A stretch of 34,730 bases of DNA from RUG714 sp964623515 (lineage in GTDB: Bacteria > Bacillota > Clostridia > Oscillospirales > Acutalibacteraceae), in NCBI GenBank assembly GCA_964623515.1, contig CAZURV010000018.1, forward strand, positions 1-34,730, read 5' to 3'. Every line of letters begins with the position of its first letter. The first letter of the stretch is position 1. The translations under genes and the position numbers were made by a program. This document shows, in pieces, positions 20,005 through 28,016 of the stretch. The notes under the pieces are model-generated. The model saw only the letters and a list, made by a program, of their open reading frames with translations, did not search any database and was not told where the DNA came from.

Positions 20005-22206
20005 ATGGAAATGTTTAAAGAAATGGAATTTAATCATTTCAGAAAGTTTGAAACTGTTCTTGCGGGGCGTCCGCTTGTTGTTGAAACAGGTAAGCTTGCG
20101 CAACTTGCAGGGGGTTCCTGCCTGATAAGATACGGCGAAACGGAAATTCTCTGCAATGCTACGGCATCTGCAAAACCCCGTGAGGGCGTGGATTTCTTCC
20201 CTTTGAGCGTAGATTTTGAAGAGAAATTATATTCTGTAGGGAAGATCCCCGGTTCTTTCCAGAGAAGAGAGGGTAAACCTTCCGAAAAAGCAGTGCTTGC
20301 TTCCCGAGTTATAGACAGACCTATACGTCCGCTTTTCCCGAAAGATATGCGCAACGACGTAGGCGTTGTTGCAACCGTAATGTCCGTTGATCCGGACTGC
20401 AGTCCTGTTATAACCGCAATGATTGGTGTTTCGGTTGCTATTTCGATTTCAAATATACCTTGGGACGGACCGATTTCCGGTGTTGAGGTCGGGTATGTTG
20501 ATGGGGAAATCGTTATCAATCCCAATGAGGAACAGCGTAAAAAATCCGATATGTCGGTAACTGTTGCTTCAACGGATGAGCTTGTTGCAATGATTGAAGC
20601 GGGAGCGAATGAAATTCCCGATGAAATTATGTACGAAGGCATTATGAAAGGCCATGAAGCCAATCAGGCGGTTGTTGAATTTATCAAAGGAATCCGGGCA
20701 GAAATCGGTCGTGAAAAATTTGAATTTGAATCCAATGATCCGGACCCCGAGATGTATGAGGCGGTTAAAGATTTTTGCAAGGAAGATGTAAGCAAAGCAC
20801 TGGACACCGATGACAAGAGAATCCGTGATGAAGCACTCAAACCCATTTATGATGCGGTTCACGAAAAATTTGACAGCGTTTATCCTGAGCAAGAAGCCAA
20901 ATTGGAAGACTGCCTTTATAAACTGCAGAAAGAAATTGTACGTACATGGCTCCTTGAGGACGGAAAACGTGTTGACGGAAGAACGATAGATCAAATTCGT
21001 CCGCTTTCAGCTGAAATCGACGTGCTTTCAAGAACGCATGGTTCGGGTCTTTTTACCAGAGGACAGACGCAGGTCCTTACCGTTACCACCCTCGGTTCTA
21101 TTGCTGACGCACAGCTTCTTGACGGCATTGACAACGAAGAGAAGAAAAGATATATGCATCATTATAATTTCCCCTCGTATTCAGTCGGTGAAACAAGACC
21201 GAGCAGGGGACCGGGGCGTCGTGAGATAGGTCATGGGGCGCTTGCCGAAAGAGCACTGTTGCCTGTAATTCCTTCGGTTGAAGAGTTTCCGTATGTGATG
21301 AGGCTTGTTTCAGAAGTTGTATCTTCCAACGGTTCTACTTCCCAGGGGTCAATCTGTGCATCAACGCTTTCTCTTATGGCTGCCGGTGTTCCGATTAAAG
21401 CGCCAGTTGCAGGTATTTCCTGCGGACTAATCACAAAGGGCGACGAATTTATGACAATGCTGGATATTCAGGGCCTCGAAGATTTCTTCGGCGATATGGA
21501 TTTCAAGGTGGCAGGAACTAAAAAGGGTATCACCGCAATTCAGATGGATTTGAAGATTCACGGTCTGACTCCGGCGATAATCAAAGAGGCGCTTGAAAAA
21601 ACGAAAAAAGCAAGATATGAAATTATAGATAATGTAATTCTCAAATGTATTCCTGAGCCGCGTAAAGAGCTTTCCAAATATGCGCCAAAAATGTTTACCA
21701 CTAAAATTGATCCTGAAAAAATCGGAGATGTTATTGGGAAGCAGGGTAAGGTTATTCAGAAAATTCAGACTGATTTTGATGTTGAGGTTAATATTGAGGA
21801 AGACGGTTCCGTATTTGTAAGCGGACTGGATACAGACAAGTGCAAAGCGGCGCTTTCCTGCATTGATACAATCGCGAACGATCCCGAACCGGGAACGATA
21901 TATAACGGCATTGTAACAAGGCTTATGAGTTTCGGCGCATTTGTTGAAATTGCTCCGGGCAAAGAAGGGCTTGTGCATATCAGTCACCTTGACGTTAAGA
22001 GAACAGAGAAAGTAGAAGATGTTGTAAACGTAGGCGATCAGATTATGGTTAAAGTTCTCGAAACAGACGATCAGGGAAGACTGAATCTTTCCCGCCGCGA
22101 AGCGCTTATTGAGGTTGAAGGACTTGTTCCTGAAAATGACATAAGCGAAGGAAAAGGGAAGAAGCGAAATAATTACAGAGGCGGAAACCGAGGACGCAGA
22201 AACTGA
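20005..22206 (+). CDS. pnp: Polyribonucleotide nucleotidyltransferase (PNPase)
   Basis: Phosphorolytic 3'-5' exoribonuclease of the RNA degradosome type. The 733-residue protein has two RNase PH domains (about 14-220 and 320-555; second one with RTHGSGLFTRGQTQ, GPGRREIGHGALAERAL and SNGSTSQGSICASTL), a KH domain with GKQGKVIQKIQ (about 577-590), an S1 domain (GAFVEIAPGKEGLVHISHL, about 645) and a basic tail (RNNYRGGNRGRRN). ATG 20005 was chosen; ATGs at 20011 and 20023 are also possible because no clear ribosome site precedes any of them. The GGAAAAAGGAG upstream at 19912-19922 is separated from the ATG by the hairpin. A terminator follows. Confidence 0.97.
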   Translation: MEMFKEMEFNHFRKFETVLAGRPLVVETGKLAQLAGGSCLIRYGETEILCNATASAKPREGVDFFPLSVDFEEKLYSVGKIPGSFQRREGKPSEKAVLASRVIDRPIRPLFPKDMRNDVGVVATVMSVDPDCSPVITAMIGVSVAISISNIPWDGPISGVEVGYVDGEIVINPNEEQRKKSDMSVTVASTDELVAMIEAGANEIPDEIMYEGIMKGHEANQAVVEFIKGIRAEIGREKFEFESNDPDPEMYEAVKDFCKEDVSKALDTDDKRIRDEALKPIYDAVHEKFDSVYPEQEAKLEDCLYKLQKEIVRTWLLEDGKRVDGRTIDQIRPLSAEIDVLSRTHGSGLFTRGQTQVLTVTTLGSIADAQLLDGIDNEEKKRYMHHYNFPSYSVGETRPSRGPGRREIGHGALAERALLPVIPSVEEFPYVMRLVSEVVSSNGSTSQGSICASTLSLMAAGVPIKAPVAGISCGLITKGDEFMTMLDIQGLEDFFGDMDFKVAGTKKGITAIQMDLKIHGLTPAIIKEALEKTKKARYEIIDNVILKCIPEPRKELSKYAPKMFTTKIDPEKIGDVIGKQGKVIQKIQTDFDVEVNIEEDGSVFVSGLDTDKCKAALSCIDTIANDPEPGTIYNGIVTRLMSFGAFVEIAPGKEGLVHISHLDVKRTEKVEDVVNVGDQIMVKVLETDDQGRLNLSRREALIEVEGLVPENDISEGKGKKRNNYRGGNRGRRN

Positions 22207-22210
22207 TTAT

Positions 22211-22248
22211 AAAAATCCGGCAATCTTAAAATGACTGCCGGATTTTTT
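22211..22248 (+). terminator. Intrinsic terminator after pnp
   Basis: 12-bp stem AAAAATCCGGCA / TGCCGGATTTTT (22211-22222 with 22236-22247), followed by T. Confidence 0.9.
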
Positions 22249-22286
22249 GTTGAAAAAAGAGTCTTTTATGCATTTTTGGAGGAATT

Positions 22287-23822
22287 ATGATATTTCAAAG
22301 CACCTTTTTTTGGGGAATCATTGCTTTTTTAAACAGCGTTTCCGCATGGCTTTATTCTTCATGCAGACCGAGTTTTTATTTTATTGACAGAGAAACATTT
22401 ACCGGTGCTTCCGTTACGGTGCTTATTTTAATGCTTTTGAATGCTGTTGGAGCCGCAGCAATGCTGATCTTTGTGAAACGTGCAGGCGCAAAATTCAATA
22501 AGGTTTACGGGATCGTATCCATTGTTCTCAGCGTTATATTTATAGGCGCAAATGTTGCATATGCTTTTCTCGGATGGGAAATGTGGATGAACTATTTCTT
22601 TTATATAAAGCAGACGGCGGTTTACTTTTTTGTTTTTTGGGCGGTGATTGCCTCGCTGATTATAATCCCGAAAGCAAAGGGAAAGGCAAAGGCGATTTTA
22701 AGCATTGTGCTGGCGTCGGTTATTTTTGTGAGCTGTATATTCAGTGGTTTTCAGATTAGAAAATTCGAGTTTTCAGCGCAGCCGGTTGTATTTATTGATG
22801 GCGATGATAATTACACGGTAACGTGGGCTACGTCGTGCCCTTCAACGGGAACACTTGAAATATGCAAAGACGGATTGGTAAGCCTTTATTATGACGAAAA
22901 CTGCGGAACTGTAGAGGCGGATACGCGCGTTCACAATATAAGCATTGCCAGAAAATACCTTGATGGATGCGATTACTACCGCGTGATTTCAAAACACACA
23001 ATAGGTCATACGGGCTACAGTCTCTGGGAAGGCAAAACCATCAACAGTGAAAAATATCAGTATAAAACGCTTGCGTATAATGAAACTGATTTTAATATAT
23101 GGTCCTTTTCGGACTGGCACGAGCATTCATATTTTACGGAAAGCATTATGCAAAATTTCAGCAAAGCGGATTTTTTCATTATGCTCGGAGACGCACTGAA
23201 TATGATTGCCTGTGAAGATGACATTATCACAAATATACTCGCTCCGTGCGGGAAAATCAGCGGTTCGGAAATTCCGGTTTTGTTTGCAAGAGGGAACCAT
23301 GAATGCCGCGGAGCTTACGCCACCAAACTGCTTTCGGTGCTGGGGTTGAGCAGTTATTATAATACGTATAGTATCGGACCGGTTGCCGGCGTAATACTGG
23401 ATAATGGAGAAAGCGATGTTGATAAATTTGTAGAGTATTGGGGTACGGCGGATTATGAAACTTACAGAGACAGAGAGGGTGAGTGGCTCTCCAAAGCAAA
23501 AATTGATGATAAACCATATAAAATAGCCATTTGTCATGACAGTGATTTTATTCATAAAACCGATGAGAGAAGTGACCGTCCTTTATGGATAAATTATCTG
23601 AATAAAATGGGCGTTGATTTAATGCTCGGCGGGCATTTGCACAATCAGTACCTTGAAAAGCCCGGAAAGGACAATAAGGAATACTATACTTTTATTGACG
23701 GAGGCATAAAGAACGGAGGTTACGCTGCGTCGCAGATAACAGTGAACGGAAAAAAAGTTTCGTTTAAAACCGTTAACCGGGAGGGCAATGTGGTTGTTAA
23801 TGAATCTGCCGATATATTTTGA
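22287..23822 (+). CDS. Membrane-anchored calcineurin-type metallophosphoesterase
   Basis: A 511-residue protein; ATG 22287 follows TTGGAGG. The first 155 residues hold five hydrophobic segments (about 5-25, 42-64, 74-96, 106-127, 136-155). A beta-rich linker (about 165-260) resembles the Fn3-like domain of purple acid phosphatases. The catalytic domain shows SDWHEH (Asp276, His278), GDAL (301-304), GNHE (336-339), CHDSD (His417) and GGHLH (448-452). The third ligand loop reads GDALN, where many relatives have GDxxD. The catalytic domain is probably outside the cell (inference from topology). Just upstream of the polymer operon, it could trim phosphodiesters or recycle carrier phosphates, but that is only positional. 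Confidence 0.88.
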   Translation: MIFQSTFFWGIIAFLNSVSAWLYSSCRPSFYFIDRETFTGASVTVLILMLLNAVGAAAMLIFVKRAGAKFNKVYGIVSIVLSVIFIGANVAYAFLGWEMWMNYFFYIKQTAVYFFVFWAVIASLIIIPKAKGKAKAILSIVLASVIFVSCIFSGFQIRKFEFSAQPVVFIDGDDNYTVTWATSCPSTGTLEICKDGLVSLYYDENCGTVEADTRVHNISIARKYLDGCDYYRVISKHTIGHTGYSLWEGKTINSEKYQYKTLAYNETDFNIWSFSDWHEHSYFTESIMQNFSKADFFIMLGDALNMIACEDDIITNILAPCGKISGSEIPVLFARGNHECRGAYATKLLSVLGLSSYYNTYSIGPVAGVILDNGESDVDKFVEYWGTADYETYRDREGEWLSKAKIDDKPYKIAICHDSDFIHKTDERSDRPLWINYLNKMGVDLMLGGHLHNQYLEKPGKDNKEYYTFIDGGIKNGGYAASQITVNGKKVSFKTVNREGNVVVNESADIF

Positions 23823-23842
23823 TTTGTGCGGAGGAGTGACAG

Positions 23843-23890
23843 ATGTTACTTGTTGTTTTAAGGCAGATTGTTGTATATACGGTTAAATAA
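23843..23890 (+). CDS. Possible 15-residue leader peptide or remnant
   Basis: The ATG at 23843 lies 8 nt after GGAGG and reads MLLVVLRQIVVYTVK then TAA. It precedes the promoter of the glycosyltransferase operon. The ribosome site is strong but the product is tiny and hydrophobic; it may be a leader peptide, a small membrane peptide or chance. Confidence 0.25.
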   Translation: MLLVVLRQIVVYTVK

Positions 23891-23893
23891 ATG

Positions 23894-23922
23894 TTGAAAA
23901 ATTATATGAAAAGTAGTATTAT
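23894..23922 (+). promoter_or_regulatory. Promoter of polymer operon (23973-29110)
   Basis: -35 TTGAAA (23894-23899), 17-nt spacer, -10 TATTAT (23917-23922), 50 nt before the first ATG. Confidence 0.7.
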
Positions 23923-23972
23923 GTATTAAGTCAAAATGGCAGGATATGGTTTGCCGGTGGTCGGAGGTTATT

Positions 23973-24680
23973 ATGAAAATTTCTGTTGCTGTGGCGGCAT
24001 ACAACGGCGAGGGATATATACTGGAGCAACTCGCTTCCATACTCAATCAGCTTGCAGAATCCGATGAAGTAATCGTCAGCGTTGATCCGTGTGCTGATAA
24101 CACATATAATGTCGTGAAGGGGCTTGCCGAGCTTGATTCAAGAATCAAATTACTTGAAGGTCCCGGTAAAGGGCTGATAAAAAATTTTGAAAACGCTCTT
24201 CGCGAATGTATGGGAGATGTTATTTTCCTTTCGGATCAGGACGATAAATGGCTTCCGGAAAAAACGGAAGTAATCAAAAAACATTTTGAAGCGGGGGCAG
24301 ATTTGGTACTCCATAACTGCGTGATGACGGACAGTCAGCTTCATCTTTCAGATGAAAAAACATTTTTTGAATTTCACGGTTCAAAACCCGGATTTCTGGC
24401 CAATATAGTTAAAAATTCATATATGGGCTGCTGTATGGCTTTCCGCAGTGAGATTAAAGATATGGCATTGCCGTTTCCTGATAAAATACCTATGCACGAT
24501 CAATGGATAGGACTTATTGCGGAACGTTGCGGCGCAAAAATAGTTTTTGAGGACAAGCCGCTTCTTCTTTACCGCAGGCATGGTTCGAATGCTTCGGCGA
24601 TATCTCATGCTGGATTATTAAAAATGACAGCTTGGCGCTTTAGGGTTTTAAATGCTCTGAAAAATATGTATAAGGACTAA
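23973..24680 (+). CDS. Glycosyltransferase family 2 (rhamnosyltransferase-like)
   Basis: A 235-residue GT-A enzyme; ATG 23973 follows CGGAGGT. N-terminal ISVAVAAYNGEGYILEQLAS is the nucleotide-sugar binding start, LSDQDDKW (about 88-95) holds the DXD-type metal motif, and a catalytic-region MHDQWIG (about 172-178) and LLLYRRHGSNAS follow, a pattern common in rhamnosyltransferase-like GT2 proteins. It acts at the inner membrane face on a lipid-linked sugar chain (family knowledge). First gene of the operon with the next four or five genes, separated by only 4 nt from the next GT. Sugar donor unknown. Confidence 0.88.
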   Translation: MKISVAVAAYNGEGYILEQLASILNQLAESDEVIVSVDPCADNTYNVVKGLAELDSRIKLLEGPGKGLIKNFENALRECMGDVIFLSDQDDKWLPEKTEVIKKHFEAGADLVLHNCVMTDSQLHLSDEKTFFEFHGSKPGFLANIVKNSYMGCCMAFRSEIKDMALPFPDKIPMHDQWIGLIAERCGAKIVFEDKPLLLYRRHGSNASAISHAGLLKMTAWRFRVLNALKNMYKD

Positions 24681-24684
24681 TTTT

Positions 24685-25467
24685 ATGAGTGAAATAACCG
24701 GATGTATAGTAACTTATAATTCAATTTCTTCACCGAGGAAAAAGAAAGAACTTGAAACGGCGGTAACATCCATGCTGAAATACACAGCACCGCTTGATTT
24801 TAAACTTTATATTGTAGATAATAACTCGCAGGATGGGACAGCGGATTATATAAGAAGCGCATTCCCGCAGGTTTCGGTTATTTGCAACGGCATAAATGCG
24901 GGATTCGGTGCGGCGCATAATCTGATGCTGGATAAAATTGACAGCAAATATCACTTTGTTATCAATCCGGATGTTGAAATGAGAAGCAATGTTATCGGTG
25001 ATATGTGCGCTTTTATGGAAACGCATCCAGAAGCGGGGGCCTCTTCTCCGAAAATATGTTTTCCGGACGGACGTCTGCAGATTCTTGCAAGAAAGAATCC
25101 TAAAATAAAATATCTTCTGGCTTCCAGGTTTGCAAAAAGCAGAGAAGAGAGTAAGCTGGTCCGTGAATACTGTATGTTGGATGAAAACATCAGCGGTCCG
25201 ATTATGGTGGAAAACGCTTCAGGATGTTTTCTTTGTTTCAAAACGGAAGTCTTTAAAAAGCTGAACGGTTTTGATGAAAGATATTTTATGTATTTTGAAG
25301 ATTATGATATACTCAGAAGATTGAACAAAATTGCAAAGCTGTATTATTTGCCTGATGTTGTGGTATACCATGAATGGGGAAGGGACAGTTCAAAAAATAA
25401 AAAGCTTTTGCAGATACATATCATATCTGCTTTAAAATACTTTGCCAGATGGGGGCTATCAAGCTGA
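24685..25467 (+). CDS. Glycosyltransferase family 2 (WbbL-type)
   Basis: A 260-residue GT2 enzyme; ATG 24685 follows AAGGA. It has the start GCIVTYNS, VDNNSQDGTADYI (about 47-59), NAGFGAAHNLML, the DXD-type NPDVEM (about 93-98) and the acceptor-side segment GFDERYFMYFEDYDILRRL (about 199-217). That combination is typical of the WbbL/rhamnosyl-type family. It sits between another GT2 and an ABC-2 exporter, so it builds the exported glycan. Donor and linkage cannot be assigned. Confidence 0.9.
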   Translation: MSEITGCIVTYNSISSPRKKKELETAVTSMLKYTAPLDFKLYIVDNNSQDGTADYIRSAFPQVSVICNGINAGFGAAHNLMLDKIDSKYHFVINPDVEMRSNVIGDMCAFMETHPEAGASSPKICFPDGRLQILARKNPKIKYLLASRFAKSREESKLVREYCMLDENISGPIMVENASGCFLCFKTEVFKKLNGFDERYFMYFEDYDILRRLNKIAKLYYLPDVVVYHEWGRDSSKNKKLLQIHIISALKYFARWGLSS

Positions 25468-25479
25468 AAGGGGTAAACA

Positions 25480-26346
25480 ATGGAGGAAGTGAACAGCGTT
25501 TCCTTTACGGAAAAATCAGGCGAGAGCTTGATTAAAGGTCTCGGGAAATATAAAAATCTTATAAAAGAACTTGTCAGAAAAAATATAAAGCTTCAGTACC
25601 GCGGTTCGGTGCTCGGTCTTTTTTGGACCTGTCTGCAACCGCTGCTTACGATGATTGTTCTGGCTTTTGTTTTTTCGATGATATTTGGCAAAAACAGCGT
25701 TAAAAATTACCCGGTATATCTGTTAACGGGACGTCTGCTGTATGATTTTTACAGCGGGTCAACCAAAAAGGCTATGCGTTCAATCAGAGCGAATGCGTCT
25801 ATCATCAAAAAGGTTTATGTTCCGAAATATGCATATCCGCTTTCTAATGTGATATCAACATTTATAACATTTGCAATCAGCTTGATTGATTTGGTTCTCG
25901 TTATACTTTTTTTCAATATTTTCGTTCCCGAGAAAGCGATTCATATCACTTGGTGGGTTTTTCTTGCAATTGTTCCGATTATTATTCTTGCAATTCTTTC
26001 AACCGGAGTCGGGTTTATCCTTGCAACGCTTGAAGTGTTTTTCAGAGACATTGAGTATCTTTATGACGTTTTTTGTTTACTTTTGTTCTATATGACTCCG
26101 ATTGTTTACACAATCAATTCTCTGAAACTTGGCAGTCTTTCGTTGATTCTCCGAGCGAATCCGCTTTACGGAATCATATCATTTTTCCGAGCGTGCGTAA
26201 CAGGAGATCCGGTAACAATGGCAAGTATGTTTACCTCCAATATGTGGATAAGCGTGCTTTATTCTTTTGTTTTCTCCGTATTAACGCTGATTATCGGCAT
26301 ATTGGTATTTAAGAAAAATCAGGATAAATTTATTCTTCACATCTAA
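25480..26346 (+). CDS. ABC-2 type polysaccharide/teichoic acid exporter, permease (TagG-like)
   Basis: A 288-residue membrane protein; ATG 25480 follows GAAAGGGG. The cytoplasmic N-terminus ends with LIKELVRKNIKLQYRGSVLG, the usual entry of TagG/Wzm permeases. About six membrane segments follow (about 50-70, 75-95, 125-148, 158-185, 190-213, 262-280) with the conserved YLTPIVY-like FYMTPIVYT at about 205 and NPLYGIISFFR. It pairs with the ATPase 12 nt downstream and exports the lipid-linked polymer to the outer face. Confidence 0.92.
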   Translation: MEEVNSVSFTEKSGESLIKGLGKYKNLIKELVRKNIKLQYRGSVLGLFWTCLQPLLTMIVLAFVFSMIFGKNSVKNYPVYLLTGRLLYDFYSGSTKKAMRSIRANASIIKKVYVPKYAYPLSNVISTFITFAISLIDLVLVILFFNIFVPEKAIHITWWVFLAIVPIIILAILSTGVGFILATLEVFFRDIEYLYDVFCLLLFYMTPIVYTINSLKLGSLSLILRANPLYGIISFFRACVTGDPVTMASMFTSNMWISVLYSFVFSVLTLIIGILVFKKNQDKFILHI

Positions 26347-26358
26347 GGGGGAGAAAAA

Positions 26359-27321
26359 GTGGAAAAAGACCTTGCGGTAAAAGTTAATAATGTCAGTATC
26401 CTTTTTAACCTCAACAAGGAAGGTGTGGATAATTTTAAGGAATATATGATAAAATTCCTGAAAAGGCAACTTCATTATGATGAATTTTGGGCGCTGACCG
26501 ATATAAATTTTGAATTAAAAAAAGGCGAGCGTCTTGGAATCCTCGGATTGAACGGCGCAGGAAAATCAACGCTTTTAAAGACGATTGCGGGTGTCCTCAA
26601 ACCGAGCAAAGGTTCGGTTGAAGTGCGCGGAGTTATCGCGCCTCTTCTTGAACTCGGCGCAGGATTTGACGGCCAGTATACGGGAAAGGAAAATATATTT
26701 CTTTACGGTGCCGTGATGGGCTACAGCAGGGAATTTCTTGAAACAAAGTATGATGAAATCGTTAAGTTTTCCGAACTGGAGAAGTTTATTGATGTTCCGC
26801 TGAAAAATTATTCTTCGGGGATGAAAGCCCGTCTTGGTTTTGCTATAGCAACAGCGGTTGAGCCCGAAGTGCTGATTTTGGACGAAGTACTCAGCGTTGG
26901 TGATGCAAAATTCAGAAAAAAGAGCGAGGCAAAGGTACAGTCTATGTTTGATAAGGGTGTGACCGTACTGTTTGTTTCTCATTCTGTTGAACAGGTAAAG
27001 CGTATATGCAACAAAGTGATTCTTCTTGACCACGGTAAAATTGCGGCAAGCGGCGCGGTTGATGATATATGTGCGCTTTATGAAGAGAAAATCGGCAAAA
27101 GCCTGGACGGTCAGATGAAAGACGTTGAAAACGATTTGAAAAAAACAAAAGATAAGATTTCAAAGATTATGAAAAAGGCCGAAGAGACCGGTGAAAGCAT
27201 ATCCAGAAAGAATATTGACGGCGTTGCCGATGAGCTTAATGATATACAAAATAAGCTCGATGTTACGATGGAGCGGGGAAAATCTGATTCGGAAGCGGCT
27301 CCGGAAGGTGAAAAGAAATGA
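26359..27321 (+). CDS. ABC polysaccharide/teichoic acid exporter, ATPase (TagH-like)
   Basis: A 320-residue ATPase starting at GTG 26359, 6 nt after GGGGGAG. Walker A GLNGAGKST (63-71), signature YSSGMKARLG (151-160), Walker B VLILDE (171-176) and the H-loop His208 are intact. The region before Walker A (EFWALTDINFELKKGE) and the ELGAGFDGQYTGKENIFL stretch mark the TagH/Wzt branch. After about residue 235 there is a charged helical C-terminal extension of about 80 residues, likely coiled coil, with no carbohydrate-binding beta domain as in Wzt. The last 4 nt overlap the next gene. Confidence 0.95.
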   Translation: MEKDLAVKVNNVSILFNLNKEGVDNFKEYMIKFLKRQLHYDEFWALTDINFELKKGERLGILGLNGAGKSTLLKTIAGVLKPSKGSVEVRGVIAPLLELGAGFDGQYTGKENIFLYGAVMGYSREFLETKYDEIVKFSELEKFIDVPLKNYSSGMKARLGFAIATAVEPEVLILDEVLSVGDAKFRKKSEAKVQSMFDKGVTVLFVSHSVEQVKRICNKVILLDHGKIAASGAVDDICALYEEKIGKSLDGQMKDVENDLKKTKDKISKIMKKAEETGESISRKNIDGVADELNDIQNKLDVTMERGKSDSEAAPEGEKK

Positions 27322-28016
27322 TTTTTGCTCTTGTGCTTGCAGGCGGAAGCGGAACAAGGTTTGGCACCAGTACGCCTAAACAGTTCCTTGAAATATGCAA
27401 AAAACCTGTTATCATATACAGCATAGAGGCTTTTTGCAAGGCTGAAAATATCGATGGCGTAATCGCTGTTGTTCCGAAGGAATATATATCAAAAACGCGT
27501 GATTTAATATGCGCTTACGGTCTGAATGCTTCGGTTGCGGCGGGCGGTGCAGACCGAAATGAATCGCTGATGAACGGAATCAGATTTATTGAGAGAGCAT
27601 ACGGGCTTGACGAGGATACTGTTGTTTTAACGCATGATGCGGCGAGGCCTTTTGTCACACAGCGCATAATTTCCGATAATATATATGCTTTGAACGCGTA
27701 TGATGCGTGTGATACATGCATACCTGTTACCGATACGGTTATTCAGGCTGAAAACGGCGTTGTGCGCGCCATGCCGGAAAGAAAAACGGTATATCAGTGC
27801 CAGACTCCGCAGACATTCAGAGCAAAAAAATTATATGAATACTATTATTCGCTTTCCGAACAGGAAAAATCTTCGCTTACAGATGCGGGTAAAATATTCT
27901 TTTTAAAAGGTGAGGATGTAAAGATAGTAAACGGGCATGTTGACAATATCAAAATAACGTATCCCGGAGATTTGTCCGCTGCGGAGATTATATGTAAAAA
28001 GGCAGAATATAAATGA
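27318..28016 (+). CDS. IspD/TarI family cytidylyltransferase (TarI-like)
   Basis: A 232-residue nucleotidyltransferase with LAGGSGTRFGTSTPKQF (6-22), THDAARPF, YQCQTPQTFR and a late VNGHVDNIKITYPGDL. The family makes CDP-activated alcohols: IspD uses methylerythritol phosphate, TarI uses ribitol-5-phosphate. The GGADRNESL, QTPQTFR and TDAGKIFFLKGEDV segments look more like TarI than IspD, and its place in a wall-polymer operon before a glycerophosphotransferase supports CDP-ribitol or a similar donor. The TarJ reductase that normally supplies ribitol phosphate is not in the window. ATG 27318 overlaps the ATPase stop and its end overlaps the next start by 4 nt. Confidence 0.87.
   Translation: MIFALVLAGGSGTRFGTSTPKQFLEICKKPVIIYSIEAFCKAENIDGVIAVVPKEYISKTRDLICAYGLNASVAAGGADRNESLMNGIRFIERAYGLDEDTVVLTHDAARPFVTQRIISDNIYALNAYDACDTCIPVTDTVIQAENGVVRAMPERKTVYQCQTPQTFRAKKLYEYYYSLSEQEKSSLTDAGKIFFLKGEDVKIVNGHVDNIKITYPGDLSAAEIICKKAEYK

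Noticed and set aside
20034..20663. Long minus-strand ORF (209 codons) opposite pnp
   Set aside because: It is antisense to a highly conserved PNPase region, lacks a ribosome site and shows Ser/Ile-rich shadow composition.
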